This document shows, in pieces, positions 1-12,521 of a DNA stretch of 64,000 nucleotides. Made by a program: the position numbers and the translations under genes. The notes below the pieces were generated by a model. The model saw only the letters and a program-made list of their open reading frames with translations. It searched no databases and had not been told where the DNA came from. Source of the DNA: Schistocerca nitens (lineage: Eukaryota; Arthropoda; Insecta; Orthoptera; Acrididae); the NCBI RefSeq assembly GCF_023898315.1, contig NC_064615.1:737774950-737838949 (forward strand). The letters are read 5' to 3'. Numbering within the stretch: position 1 is the first letter of the stretch; every line of letters starts with the position of its first letter.

Positions 1-803
1 CCACTGTATTGCCAGCTTGGGGACTGCAATATACAACTACAGAATGGATCGTATGTTTGACCCAGTGCAAGACCGTTGACATGTTTTGAACTCTAACAAA
101 CAGTACTTACAATGTGCTTCCCTGTATTCTCTACCAATCACAACCACGCCATTGCAGCTAACAAATACCTTACAGAACGGTTGCTACATGGTTTTGACAA
201 CATTCTGTTTTATGTCTATTGAGGTAATAGGAATACATAAAAGCTGACCGCTGTCTTTGGTGCTTTCCTCGAAAAGAGAACCATCAGCCTCTAAATTGAC
301 GTGGATCTGAGTTAAAGGATGATAGAAAATAGATGTAGTGATCGGTTGAGGGGGTTTGTAACGAGGTATGATTTAATGGTAGACTGATGATGCATTCTAG
401 AGAGAGGGAGATGTTACTGCAGGTTATTTATCATGGATTTAACCATTTTTTGCTGTTGTTCTCTCGGGATGTATCCTTTGTTTGGTATAATCTGCATTCG
501 ACTCATATACAATTGCATCTTCTGTGTGTGATTTAGAGCACTATCTACCTGCTATCGTTAACAGCAAACCTCTCCATACCACAATCAGCAGAGAACTTCC
601 AGCACATTTGTGGTGAATCATATCCACCAAACCGATGGGAAACCTATTTTGACACCCTCCTCTAGACAAATGAAGATGTACAAGAAGTACTCCACTCCCC
701 TACCACATCTTGCACATAGCTCTAGTCTTGAGTTTCATAACTGTAATGATTCTAAGTTAGTAACCTGGGTTTGTGAGGTACTGCAGTCATTTGCTCGGCA
801 TAC

Positions 804-805
<2 letters not shown>
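1..805. other. No gene recognised
   Basis: AT-rich sequence with no open frame that resembles a known protein and no clear repeat boundary. Only short chance ORFs are present. Confidence 0.5.

Positions 806-849
<44 letters not shown>
806..849. repeat. (TG)n microsatellite
   Basis: About 22 uninterrupted TG dinucleotides. The short frame running through it only encodes an alternating Cys-Val tract and is not a gene. Confidence 0.97.
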
Positions 850-850
<1 letters not shown>

Positions 851-2235
851 AAGAGCCTGTTCTTTTCATGGGATTAATGCAGCATGACGTGTAATTTCAC
901 ATGTTAAACACTGCTGCTATGCGTTTGTCTATTTCGTCATAATATGTCATAGTTTCATGCATTTTCTGTCGCTGACAATTATTTTATACGACTGGTGCGA
1001 GCGTATCATAATTTCTGAACCATAACGGTGAGAGCTACACACCTCCGGAAAGCTACAAAGTGTCATATATCACAAAGAATCTAGGTTTTTTTCCCCTTTG
1101 GTGTAGAAGGCCGTAGTTTTATCATCTAAAAGTTTCTCGCCCTGGTGATTCCGATAGAAAAATTGCAAGGTGAATGCATGTGAGGTGGTGGAAATACATT
1201 TCCTGCGTAGGGATATTAACAGCGTTGCATTCAACGCGACTAATATATCGAAAACCACACGGCTTTGACATTATATCATGTTTAAATGCAGAACGATGTA
1301 TCCTTGGGAGTGTATGTTTATGTCCTACAATCATTCCTTTCTTTACAACATCTTTCTAGTTGGAATATAAACACTACAATACTACTGAATTAACAGCACA
1401 AGTGATTTACATAAAATGTTTTAAAATCCTTCCATCTGGAGCTTCATTATGCATAAACCATGAGTTTCTAGTTCTTCTTCACACCACAACACTCTCCAAT
1501 GTATTGGGCTTATATCTGCTATACACCAGTAAAGGGTGCTAACCGCCTCAGCACGCATGCATCTAGAGAGACCGTGAGTAATTGGATGAGTGATGTGAGT
1601 AAGATTGGTATAGAACAGTCTTTCCAGGACGGTAGTTATAGTGTTGAAATGAGAATACCAGTCTATATCACTGGCGTCGATTGGTTGTGCAAGTCTGGAA
1701 CACTTGTTATGCTCCTCCCGAATGCCAAATATTGAGGTGTGATTACATGGAACTTAGCTTAATCTGTTCCTTAACAGGACGTCGAATTTAGTGGGTATAG
1801 TGCACTCATATTTTTGGTCAGTTCCAAATTAAACTGGAGACAATGTCGCAGGGAGTGGTGGTTAAAGGAAGAGGAACAGTTACAAGATGCATAGAGTGAC
1901 CATTTAGAGTTTCGTCAGTATCCACAAATGCCAGAATTCTTTGTGACTCCCATCCACATAGCTAGAAACAGCCAATCGTAATAAAATCTTGTCGAATTTA
2001 AATGTGTTTCAGCTAAGGAAAGTAGTTTTTGCACCTCCTCTCTGTTGATGGCTATTTCCTACACAAACAACAACAAGAAACAATATTTTCGTTATGTGGT
2101 GTATGTAGTATAACAGGGTTCCCATTGTGTCTACATGTATATAGCCCTGGCAGTGTAATGGAAAGGGGTGGTTTAGCAATGATACAGAAATTAAGAATCG
2201 TGCTGCAATGTCATTGGCTGATAGCATAACAAGAT
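850..2235. other. No gene recognised
   Basis: Only short, overlapping, low-quality frames on both strands. I see no domain, repeat arm or RNA gene. Confidence 0.5.
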
Positions 2236-2239
2236 TGGT

Positions 2240-2480
2240 GCGATGGGATGTTTTGTTGACGTGACCAGTCGTCGAGAGTGGTGATAGCTGACGTAAAGTA
2301 ACCTTCATTTCGTACCTGTATGACCAGGAATTTTCGCCCCAAAGAAGCAATATTTTGCAGAAAATTCTAAAATTTCAGCACTTTTGATCAAATTGGTACA
2401 ATCCGAGGGGTCACATACTTTTGGCTTCCAAGTTTCGTCTACCTTTCCAGGTCACCTTACTACCACCTTCTGCTGCTTTG
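2240..2480. repeat. Palindromic MITE-like copy, same family as 10.1-10.8 kb
   Basis: The core 'CCCCAAAGAAGCAATATT', the segment reading ACTTTTGGCTTCCAAGTTT and the end CCAGGTCACCTTACTACC all have counterparts in the repeats at 10.1-10.8 kb. The left flank (GTGACCAGTCG...AAAGTAACC) is a degenerate reverse complement of the right flank, as expected for a foldback element. No coding capacity. Family relationship is seen directly; the transposon class is inferred. Confidence 0.6.
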
Positions 2481-3494
2481 CACTACGTTTTCTCCTGTTC
2501 CCCAGAGCTTGGGCAATGTACAGCCATTCCCTTTGAGCGTGGCTTGCTAACATCGATTGGGGATGGTCATATGCCAACGCTCTTTAGCTCAACAAAACAA
2601 CATAATAATGTTAATACCGAAGCCTTATATTAGCTGTGAGACATTAGCGAATAATTTAATAAAAGATGTACTGAGAATGGATTTGTTGCTCCCCCGAAGG
2701 ATAATAACATTGCTCGAAACAGATTGATTTTGAGTTTTATATAAATCCGTTTTAATCATTTTTTACAGAAACACAGTGTATGCGAGTAAAGTTTTAAACT
2801 TCAGACACTTATTTTGAAGATTATTGGTGTTATTATTTGTTGTAAAAGTAACTTATTAGTGGATTTTCATTCATCTCAATCTTTCTTTTGTGGTATTGAT
2901 TCAAGTGGTCTGTTATTCGTGAGTGTGATTACGTCTCAGCAGTATGTTTACGGGTGCGGCGTGCTATTGCAGCCGTAACGATTCTTAAGTTCTGACAAAG
3001 TGGTTCGTGCGCTGTTATTAGTTATTAAATTTACTATTTTCAACGGTATCTCGTGCTGTTTCTGGTGAAATAACGGCTTAATAAACTTTCTCCCACTGTG
3101 TTTTATAGAGTTGTTTTTCCATTGAAGTAATTTATTGAATATAGCACGGTAGTTTTCAGTTGACGTCTCTTATTGTGTGTAGTGAAATATTTCAGTAAAA
3201 CTTCCGTTCACGGTATTTAATTTCGATGAGTGTGTCAATGGTCGCTTGAATTTTTGGTTTTAGATAAGAAATTATGTGAAGTTTTTGTGGTATTGGTATT
3301 ACCTGTGGTTTAGTACTATTAATAAAAGTAGTTGCTTTCTTAGTTGAGAGCGAAATTCTAGATCACTACTGTTAGTTCTCTAAACAGTTCTGCTGTTGTA
3401 ATTGAATTTAGGTAACGTAGACGTTTGGTTTTTTTCAGTAACTGTTAACATTTTACCATCAATAAGAAGTGTAGGTTTTGTCGTAGGTTTGTGA
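2481..3494. other. No gene; possible LINE 5' UTR in the second half
   Basis: No domain is visible. Sequence from about 2900 to 3494 leads directly into the ORF1 remnant of the LINE that follows and may be its 5' untranslated region. I cannot place the 5' boundary. Confidence 0.35.
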
Positions 3495-4462
3495 GTGGTG
3501 GGTTATGGTGTGAGATTTGTTCAAATTATTTTTACTGGGGGGGAATGCACTGGGGAAGCCAGTGATCATTCTAGCGAGATTCTCTCCTGGAAATTCAGAA
3601 TTTGTAGCAGAAACAAATTGATAGATGAGCAGGAGCGTAAGATCTGTGCTCTTCAGGTGCAGTTACAAAAGGCAAAGGATGAACTAGACAGGTTGGGAGG
3701 GTGAAGGGAACTGGGGAACGGGAATAGGCAGTTGGTAAGAAGACAACTAGAAGAAGGAGATATTCAGACGGTTGTACTTTGAATATAACTAACTGATTTG
3801 ACCAACTGTCAGTGTGTAGTGGAGAGGAGCCTCTTGTAGCAGTAGGTGTAGGGAACATGCAACAGTTCTCAGCAGTTATGGAGCCTAAGTCAGTTGCAAA
3901 TTCTGCTGCTAGTTAGTTTGCATGGCACAGGAGAGGGCCAGCAGTTGGAGGAAGTGTTATAGAGTGAGCACCAGGTCACCAACATTGTGAAGCCTAGTGC
4001 AGGGTTGGCTCAAGGGAGTGTTAATATAGGAGAGTTATGTAAAATTTTACAGAAGAGGATCTGGTAGTGATTGTGGGTGTAGCTGGGAATAATCATGATA
4101 GGGATGGGGAATATGATGTAGGAGGTGATCTGGTAAAGATAGCTGCCTGGACTGATGACACTAATGTGCACGTCGTGAAACTGTTGCAACGCCACGATCG
4201 GTCTCATCTTCTTGATGCTGTTAGGCATGTTAACATGGGGTTGGAGAAGGCGCTGATGGCGGTGGGTATGACGCACATTCCAGTGGTGTCAGTTGAGTCT
4301 ATCAACAGTGTAGATTTCTCTAGGCATGGCCTGCACCTCAATAGGTATGAGAAGGGGAGGCTGGCAAAGCTTTTAGGTGACAGTATAGTGGGTGGTGGTG
4401 GGATCACTCATGGGAAAATTCCTGCAGAAGTTCGTGTTAGAGCTGCACCTTTTTTAGATTGA
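3495..4462 (+). pseudogene. LINE ORF1 remnant with coiled coil and SGNH-esterase-like C-terminus
   Basis: The first piece (3495-3704) ends in a short charged heptad-like segment (DEQERKICALQVQLQKAKDE), typical of the coiled coil that trimerises ORF1 proteins. The second piece (4067-4462, 131 codons, different frame) ends with a block reading DFSRHGLHLNRYEKGRLAKL. That D-x-x-H-like block matches the last conserved block of the SGNH/GDSL esterase domain found in ORF1 of CR1-like elements. The esterase is thought to act on lipids or RNP assembly during retrotransposition; its role is not settled. At least one frameshift separates the two pieces, and the stop at 4460-4462 abuts the ORF2 frame. 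ORF1 is therefore unlikely to be made. Confidence 0.75.
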
Positions 4463-4473
4463 AGGCAGCAAAT

Positions 4474-7290
4474 ATGTATTCCTGCTTAAAGGAGGTCCCT
4501 CTAACAAAGGAATCAAGTTCAAGGGAGGTCAGGTATCCAAATAGTCAAGGAATTAACGTATTTCATCAAAATATAAGAGGTATCATATACAAAGTTAGTG
4601 AACTGCTTATAGATGTTGACTCTGACATTATTCGTATATCGAAGCACCACTTAAATAATTTGAAAATTCAGAGGCTTCCTTTACCAGAATACAGGTAAGT
4701 TGGTTGTTTTTCAAGGAGTTCTTTGCAGAGAAGGGGAGTGGCCATCTACATAAAGAGCAGTATTCCATTTGAGTACATAGACATATCATGGCACTGCACT
4801 GAACAGGTATCTGAATGCTGTGCAGGCTCTGTTGAATTTAGTGAAACTAAACTTCTAATTGTTATTTATAGGTCCCTTGACTGTGATTTCAGAGAATTTC
4901 TGTTCAGGCTAGACAGGATTATTGGTTCACTTTATAGGAAGTACCAAAAAGTAGTGATATGTGGGCACTTAAATATTAATTTTGCATGTGATTGTGCAAT
5001 AAAAAGAATAATGGGTGATCTCCTACATTCATATGATCTGATGCAGACTATTTTGTCGAACCAGGGTGCAGGGGCACAATAGAACATCCATAGACAATAT
5101 TTTTATTCATTCTTCATTACTAGGTGGGCGTTCTGTTAATAAAAGTGTGAATGGTCTTTCAGACCACACTGCACAAATGTTAACACTAAAAGGTTTTTGT
5201 ACTCAAACAAATGTTATATATAATTACAGATCATGTAGAAAAGAGAATCCAATGGCAATAGAGCGTTTTTTAAAACCTCCTTAAGGCACAAGAATGGCAG
5301 GATGTGTACAATGCCGATAACATAGATGACAAATATAAGGCTTTCCTTAACACATTTCTCATGCTCTTTGAAAGTTGCTTTCCATTAGAGCGTTCTAAAC
5401 AGGGTACTAGCAGCAAAAGGCAGTCTGGCTCGCTGCCTAGTGGGATAAGGATATCATATAGAATAAATTGGGAATTATATCAAAATGTTAGAAGGAGCCA
5501 CAATTGAGCTAGAGCAGCCCATTACAAACAGTATTGATGGTACTTAAAAATGTTATTAGGAAGGCAAAGAGTATATGGTATGCAAATAGAATAGCTTATT
5601 CATGATATGAAATTAAAACCATACAGACCATACAGTCAGTCATGTTAGAACTGTCTGGTCAGCGGATATGATATCAGTTCACTGGAAAAACATTCCTTTT
5701 ACTGATAAGTCAAATATATGTATGGTATTTAACAATCACTCTCTTAGCATTGCTGGTGAATTAAATAAAAACTTAGTTTCTATATGGAACCATATAACAC
5801 TTTTGGAAAACGCCTTTCCAAGACTAATGTCTGAAATACTCGTCTGTGATACTGACAAGGTGGAGACTGACTCAGTAATTAAATCACTGAAGACTACGGA
5901 CTTAACCAATATGATGGAGCATCTAGAGGAATATTGAAGTACTGTGCTCCACATGTTAGACCTGTTCTTAGCCATATTTGTAATTTTTCCTTTACGAATG
6001 ATCAGTTTCCTGAACGATTAAAGTACTCAGTAGTAAGGCTGCTTTATAAGAGGGGATAAAGGGGTAATGTAAACAATTTTAGACCTATTTCTATGCCATT
6101 GGTGTTTGTTAAAGTTATTGAAAAGGCTGTGAACTTAAGGATAATTGATCAAATGTATAGTTCGGTTTTAGTAGTGGTTTAACAACTGAAAATGCTATAT
6201 TCTCTTTTTTCTATGAGGTACTGGATAGATTAAACAAATGGCTTCGAATGGTAGGTATCTTTTTTGATTTAACTAAGGTGTTTGATTGTGTTGATCACAA
6301 AATATTGCTCCAGAAGTCTGACCATTATGGAATTTGGGAGTAGCTCTCAACTGGTTCACCTCTTACATTACCAACAGACAGCAAAAGGTCAATGCCCATA
6401 GTGTTGAAAATGACTATGATGTGGGGTCTGAGTGTGGCATGGTTAAATGGGTGGGGGGGGGGGGTGCCCCCAGGGATCAGTGCTGGGCCATTCCTGTTCC
6501 TTATTGATATAAATGGTGTGTCCTCTAGTACTGCATGTGATTCTAAAATATTTCTGTTTGCTAATGATACTAGCTTGGTAATAAAGTATATTCTGCATAA
6601 TGTTGACATTTTTCAAATAGTGCAGTTCATGATGTAAGTTCATGGCTTGTAGAAAATAAACTAAAGCCAAACAACAGTAAGACTCAGTTTTTACAGTTTC
6701 GAACACACAATTCAGCTAAATCCACAGTTTTAATTTCATTGATGGGCAAATGATTAGTGAAATTGATAAGTCCAAATTTCTAAGTGTTGAGATATACGGT
6801 TAACTGTCGTGGAAAGCCCATGTTCAGGATCTTGTTCAAAGGCTTCATGCTGCCATTTTTACTATTCGAATGGTGTCTGAAGTAAATTACTGTTGGGCAT
6901 GAAAAGGAGTCTACTTTACTTATTTTCATTCCCTTATGTCGTTATGGTATTATATTTTCAGGTAACTCTTCCCATTCTCAAAGGATACTTTTGGCTCAGA
7001 CAGGTGCGGTTTGGGCAATGAGTGGTGTAAGTTCCAAAACGTCTTGTCGACCCCTGTTCATTCCCAAGAATTAGCAGCTTTCACTCAGTTAATACTAGGC
7101 AGAAATCCAATCTGCATTTGGATCACACTTTCTTGACTCTTGTACAGATACATGTGCAGTATACTGCTACATCCGTTTTCAATTAGCTACAACAAGATTC
7201 AAAGATCTTAGTAGTAATCCAGGCGCTTTCAAATCTAAACTGAAAAGTTTCCTCGTGAGTCACTCCTACTGTTCTGTTGAGAAGTTCCTT
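4474..7290 (+). pseudogene. LINE ORF2 remnant: endonuclease and reverse transcriptase
   Basis: Endonuclease motifs appear in order: HQNIRGI near 4560, GVAIYIKSSIPFEY from 4738, VVICGHLNINF near 4950 (the usual GDFNINF, with the key Asp replaced by His), TSIDNIF near 5085 and GLSDHTAQM near 5155. Reverse transcriptase motifs follow: NNFRPISMPLVF near 6075, FFDLTKVFDCVDHKILL at about 6258-6309, a PQG-like box after a 12-G run, and FANDTS at 6557-6574, where the first Asp of the FADD box is Asn. Frame changes occur near 5070, 5940, 6190 and around the G run, with a stop at 4696. The protein would nick target DNA and prime cDNA on it, but this copy lacks both catalytic residues and is inactive. 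Confidence 0.88.
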
Positions 7291-7487
7291 AAAAATTTAA
7301 GCTGATTCCTGTGTTAGTATATTGATGGTTGTTTTTACACAAATGTACGGCTTGTCTTTTTTTGGGTTCAAAAATATTTTATTTTGTCTGTTATTACTTT
7401 TATGTTGTAATTTCATGTACTGACATGCTCCATTTACTTCTCAATTTGGTCCTATGGGGCTAGATGCGTAAAATATAAAAAAATAAA

Positions 7488-7904
7488 AAAGTGTAAAACA
7501 GTCACAAATTTTGGTATTACTTTGTGCAGACAGAGCGTTTATACCCACCAGCATGTGCTAAATAAGTATGTACAAGTCCCAATACATGCAAATAACATTC
7601 ACATCCTACACACTGCCCACAGCATTACTGACACCAGACGAAATACTTCACCAACACTCGAAACGCAAGATGACAGGCGGAAGACCCTGAAATCTGCCCC
7701 ACACGCTTATTTAAAGCTTCAGTCACATGATCACTCCTCGTTTCAGTGCAGATACTGTGATCCTGACCACCATTCGTAATTTTCGTAACAATTTCAGATC
7801 ATTACTTATGATAAAACAAATGAATATCCTTACAGTCATTTTCCAATCTCTTGATAAACTCATTTATACATTATTTTAACAATTTTAAAACAATCTCAAA
7901 CACA
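7488..7904. other. No gene recognised
   Basis: An 85-codon plus-strand frame (7522-7779) has no domain I recognise and no homologous copy in the window. Probably non-coding. Confidence 0.4.
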
Positions 7905-9442
7905 TAAATCGTCAGGGAATTTCAAATATGTCAGGGAAATCGGAAAAACCCCGGAAAAGTCTCGTTTTTGCCTCAGTAGACGAAATGGTTTGTTTACTGA
8001 GATGTCATCCACCATCGCTGGCTAGCCGTAACTGAGTACATCTGCCGCTTCCCTACTCCATCATCCTTACTGCTTCTCCCCTTCCTACCATTCCCTCAGC
8101 TTGCAGCCAGTGCTGCCTTCACTTCTTGCCACTAACCTGGCAGCTGCCAACGAGAGGCCGGGAGGCATGAGGAGTGGTTTGTTAGGATCTGATTCTTAAA
8201 GATGGTTTGTACAGCGGCCAGGGACGGCGGTCATGTGTGCACAAGTTGTGTGTGATGTATGCTCTTGATTTCTGACAAAGGCTATGGCCGAAAATTTAGT
8301 TGTGAGAGTGTTATTATCTTTTCTATGAGCCTGTCTCCAGCTCAGCAATCATCTTTACAGTGAGTTGCTACCTACCCTCATTATTATTGATTCTCAGACT
8401 ATTTTTCCAAGTTATCTGTTGCATGGATTGATCACTATGGTCTCTTTTCATCAACATATTGTCTATGAATAATTGGTCACACGAGTGGACTTCCACAACA
8501 GGCCAAAACTGCAGGCCATTTCTGCAGGTATCTCTTATGAATCGGCCCTGTCGATCTGAAGCCCACCGATTCCCACTAATGTGCAAGCCCTGCCCATCCT
8601 ATCTCATCGAACTGCCTCCAGGCTGGGTCTGTTTTTTTGTGGCATGACGCGGTGGATTTTCGTGGTTTATCCAAGAATCCAGGACTGTGGTGCTCCTCGG
8701 CAGGCCAGAGGCCATGGGAGATGGATTTATGGCATTGTGACTGTTTCACTGCAAGTAAATTGCACAGTGTAGCGTTTTATAGACATTTTATTTATTGTAG
8801 TACAGTTTGGCACTTCGAAAATAATTGATATATTAGAGAGTATGGACGATAAGAAAATTGTGGCAGTCGCTGGCGGTTTATGCACTATGTATTCACATAC
8901 TTCTCAAAAGAAAAATCACACATACCTGTAAAATAATAGACATAACACAGTGACTAATAACTGACAATACCGAACATAGTAGAACAAACATTTTTTTGGT
9001 GGTCACCTATAGTGTTGGTTTACGCAACTGTTCCCCACCTTATTCACTTTTATGAAGAAGCCTACTGTTTTCTGAGGCTGTTTCTGAAATCAGTGAAGGT
9101 ATTTTAAATCTGTCTCGTGACTCCAAGGAAATGTGTATTTTTGTCATCAAATGTGTTTTGTTTTATTGAAGTAAAATAACAGCTGTGGTCTTAATGAAAC
9201 ATGCATAAGATATGGCTTGCTTTCTCTGTCTAAAAACAATTCATTACAAAAGATGTTGATGTTAGTATTTAAAATTTTAGCTCATATGGGGGAGAAATAC
9301 GAAAATCCTTACATTTTTTGTCGACTTATGACTTAACTTACCGTTGATATCTCAAAATTTCTCAGGAAAAAATTCTGAAACTTGTCAGGAAATCAGAGAA
9401 ATTTCAGGGAATGTCACTAGGGGAAACTCGTGGCAACCCTGA
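7905..9442. repeat. Dispersed repeat with CAGGGAAAT sub-terminal motifs, possible DNA transposon derivative
   Basis: Both ends carry clustered variants of GTCAGGGAAATC/TTTCAGGGAAT (7913-7960 and 9360-9412). The right end finishes AACTCGTGGCAACCCTG at 9442, the kind of terminus (CAGGGTTGCCAC in reverse) seen in hAT-like elements. A matching left terminus is not visible before 7905, and the motif clusters are in the same orientation, so the full structure is uncertain. No transposase is recognisable inside. Confidence 0.4.
8255..8395 (+). repeat. Half-copy related to the inverted-repeat element at 47.3 kb
   Basis: The segment with GGCTATGGCCGAAAATTTAG, then GAGCCTGTCTCCAGCTCAGC and TTTACAGTGAGTTGCTAC parallels the right half of the 47335-47590 element (GGCTGTGGCTGAAGGC, GTGCCGGTCTGCAAC, TAGGTAAGTGATT). 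It lies within the larger 7905-9442 repeat. Only one arm is present here. Confidence 0.45.
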
Positions 9443-10106
9443 TTAAGGAACGAAACTCATGTTGATAACCTCATTTGTGTGTCTGTGGAGGAGTTCATAG
9501 TTATGACATTATTTATGTAAATAAACTAAATTGTTTATAAATTTTATAGTTGTTTAATTAGAAAGATAATCTGTTCATTGTACTCCTCTTTCATCTGGTG
9601 TACTACGAGAGTGACTTTTGAATTGTATTCTGTTGTTACAACTTACTATAAACTATAATGGTAATAAAGTCAATAGCTTTCTAACTATTAAAGCCTCAAG
9701 CACGGATTTATGTTCAACGAGTTTGTCCCACAGCCACAGATCAAAAACTGTCATTCGTTTTTTCTCTGGCCTGCTTGTAACGAGGTTTACTGTATTCTCA
9801 TTAAAATCATATTAGTGACCACATTTCAAGTCACAGGTCCCTCCATATTAGCTAGTCCCATGACCGTGTCACTGGAGCATACCCCTCTTCCTGCCTAGAA
9901 AAATCCCAATGACCACTAAGTCTTGTGGCTTGCTAGCTGCCATCACTTCAGCTCTGCTCGCCTGTTGCAGTCGTGTGACAGCTGACCTCCCCAACAAACA
10001 TTCACACCAGCCCCCAGCCTACCTGTCAGATTTAGTCCGTCCTGTGGCACTAAGACCAGCTGTTTGTGACGTCATACCAAGAGCATCCCGGCCTGCCAAA
10101 AGTCCA
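9443..10106. other. No gene recognised
   Basis: Several short overlapping frames in all directions; none resembles a known domain. Confidence 0.4.
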
Positions 10107-10480
10107 TAAATAGTATCCTGTTTATGGTAATCCATATGGGTCTTTTGCATCATTATAGTGGAAAGTAGCAGGAAGTGGGTAGTTGGATGACATGGAAAAG
10201 TGGTCAAAACTAGGTAGCTGAAAGTGTAGTAACCCTTGTTTCGCACCTACTTGATAGAGAAGTACTGACATTTTTGAATGTTCTACAGAGTATTGCCTCT
10301 TTGTGGCGAAAATTCCTAAACTTTAATCACTTGTTCAGTCCTACATGTACCAAACGAGGGTTACTATTCTTTCCTGCACCTAGTTTTGGCTACTTTTCCA
10401 GGCCACGCAGCTATCCACTTTCTGCTGCTTGGAACTATAACCATGCAAAAGACGCATATGGATTATCGTAAATTGGACAC
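10107..10480. repeat. Palindromic MITE (foldback), about 370 bp
   Basis: The left arm (ATAGTATCCTGTTTATGG... at about 10112) and the right arm (...CGTAAATTGGACACTAT ending near 10479) are reverse complements over roughly 140 bp with scattered mismatches. Matched pairs include CCATATGGGTCTTTTGCATC with ATGCAAAAGACGCATATGG, and GTGGTCAAAACTAGG with CCTAGTTTTGGCTAC. The centre contains TCTACAGAGTATTGCCTCTT, the family core also seen at 2.3 kb and 10.6 kb. No coding sequence. It would fold into one long hairpin as RNA. Confidence 0.8.
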
Positions 10481-10516
10481 TATGTACTGATTTTGGGCTG
10501 GGTAAGATGATCTTCT

Positions 10517-12265
10517 AAGGAAGCAGAATGTGGGTAGTTGGGTGAGTTGGAACAGTAGCTGAAAGTACAGCAACCCTATATGACTGAAAAAGTGTTTAGA
10601 GTTTAGGAATTTTCACCACAAAGAAGCAATATTCTGTAGAAAATTCCAAAATTATAGCAGTTTACTATCGAATAGGTACGAAACAAAGGTTGTTATACTT
10701 TTGGTTACATAGTTTTGCCTGTTTTTACAGGTCGCCCAACTGCTCATTACACACATGCAAAATAAATGCATCTAGAACTTCATAAACAGGGAAACTCTTG
10801 GGATTTTTATTATGTTGGGAAATAAGGCAAGCAAATATTCACATAAAAAACTTTATTAATTACTACATATACATTTACACAAAGAATTGTTTGGTGTAGT
10901 TTTAATAACATTCAGCTTAATTTTTATCTTATAATTTAAATCTACTTTGGAATCTTCAATTGCTTTCTCCAGCCAGTAGTTTGAAGGTACAAAGAAGGTA
11001 CTTTCCTAAATTCCAGTACATTCTGAGCTTTATCTTGTAAACTATCTCTTTTATGGCTTTAACAATTAACTCTGTTTGTTCCAACAGTTGTTCTATATGA
11101 GGGTATCTGATAACTTTTTTTGGCTCTTATTTCTTGCACAATACTGGTGTGCGTTACTAGCTCTTCTGCCATACATTCTTGTCGAATTTCCTAATAAAAC
11201 TTTATGTTTAAAACTTTCGCAAACAAATGGCCATGAAATGTTGTTATGGCGGTGGTTTTAAGGTCTGCAAACCGTCACTCTGTTACACAGATGCAATGTA
11301 TCCATCCTTTTTAGGGAGATTCAAGTGAGAATGGAGCTTTATAAAGAGGTTTTATGTGTATCTTTTAATGTAACAAACGTGCTCCAATCCATCCTTTTCG
11401 GCCAGGAGTCCAACATATGACCACTTACCAGTGCTGTCAACAGTAAATGCAAATATTTTATATTCCCCAGTGTTAGCCCGATTTCACCACTCACTGTGTT
11501 TAAAGCAATTTGTAAGCTTTGCCTGCACGTTTACAATAGTTTTTCTTTTTATGATTGTAGTTTATAATCTTCCTTTATGGCACTCATCTTTGCCATATGC
11601 ACTACTTTTCGTTTTATAACTTCGATCTCTTCCATTTCAATTTTCTTTTTCATACACAGACAGTAATGACACTTAAAGCCATAGTTTGTTTCGTATGTTT
11701 CATGGGGAATGGTCTAAGTCTGTGTGCAACATTTAATCCTTTTCTTAGGACTTGCAGAATAACATTGTTTGTGGGAACCAGTCCTAATTCAGCCATATGA
11801 ATACCAGACATTAATGAGGAGAACAATGTCCTCGATTGAGAGAAATATGTTTCTCATACTGTAATATAGCCCTTCTGATTAATATGTATATTGCTTACAG
11901 GAAAAAGCTCAGCTATGTACTGGAATTTGAGAACATGCCTTCTTTGTTCCTGTCAGTTTACTGGCTGGAGAAAGAAATAGAAGATTCCAATCTAATTTTA
12001 AATTATAAGATAAAAGTTAGGCTTGGTGTTATTAAAACTATACCAAACAAACATAAAGAAAGAATTATATTCTGTGTGTAAATTTATGAGTAGATATTAA
12101 TAAAGTTTTTTATGAGAATATTTGCTTGTCGTATTGGCTAACATAATTAAAATCCCAATAATTTGTCTATTTACTATGTTGTAAACAAATGCATTTCAGA
12201 TACATGTGGTAGGTAGTTGGATGACCTTGAAATATAAATGAATGCAAGGCAACCCTTTTATCATA
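10517..12265. repeat. Large foldback element with arms of about 0.4 kb
   Basis: The sequence from about 10640 to 11045 is repeated as a diverged reverse complement from about 11880 to 12260. Examples: GGCAAGCAAATATTCACATA (10832) against TATGAGAATATTTGCTTGTC (12110); TTTATCTTATAATTTAAAT (10922) against TTTTAAATTATAAGATAAAA; and CCAGCCAGTAGTTTG against AGTTTACTGGCTGGAG. The outer ends (GGTCGCCCAACTGC and GTAGTTGGATGACC) are the same terminal motif as the 10.1-kb MITE. Bases 10517-10790 also form a smaller palindrome. The unique centre (11046-11880) shows only broken minus-strand frames with a few Cys pairs; I cannot name a protein there. Confidence 0.75.
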
Positions 12266-12292
12266 TCTATATGAGTATACTATAATTATTAA

Positions 12293-12322
12293 TTATTGTG
12301 ATTATTATTATTATTATTATTG
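12293..12322. repeat. (ATT)n microsatellite
   Basis: About eight ATT units followed by GTT, in an AT-rich context. Confidence 0.9.
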
Positions 12323-12521
12323 TTATGTCCTCTGCATGCAATGTGATTATTTTAATTTACTGCAAAAATTCGAATTTGAAATGAAAATTTCCTGCTGATT
12401 TTGATTTTCCAGCTATGTTTCCAGATGAGGGATTTTAGTTAATTGGCCATATTAATTAATTGAGCAATTACTTTGATATAAAAAGAGTGGTCATCAGTGC
12501 AACACTGCCACATCTACGCCA

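Larger units (their letters stand above)
3495..7487 (+). mobile_element. CR1-like non-LTR retrotransposon (LINE), near full length, broken
   Basis: The order is ORF1 coiled coil, ORF1 esterase-like domain, apurinic-type endonuclease, reverse transcriptase, then a C-terminal region and an A-rich 3' tail ending in AAAATATAAAAAAATAAAA near 7487. ORF1 and ORF2 abut at 4460. The esterase ORF1 and the C-terminal motif resembling FKSKLKSFLV point to the CR1/L2 superfamily; that clade call is from family knowledge. Many frameshifts and stops show it is dead. Confidence 0.85.

Noticed and set aside
610-894. 94-codon frame through the TG repeat
   Set aside because: Coding impression comes from the microsatellite only.
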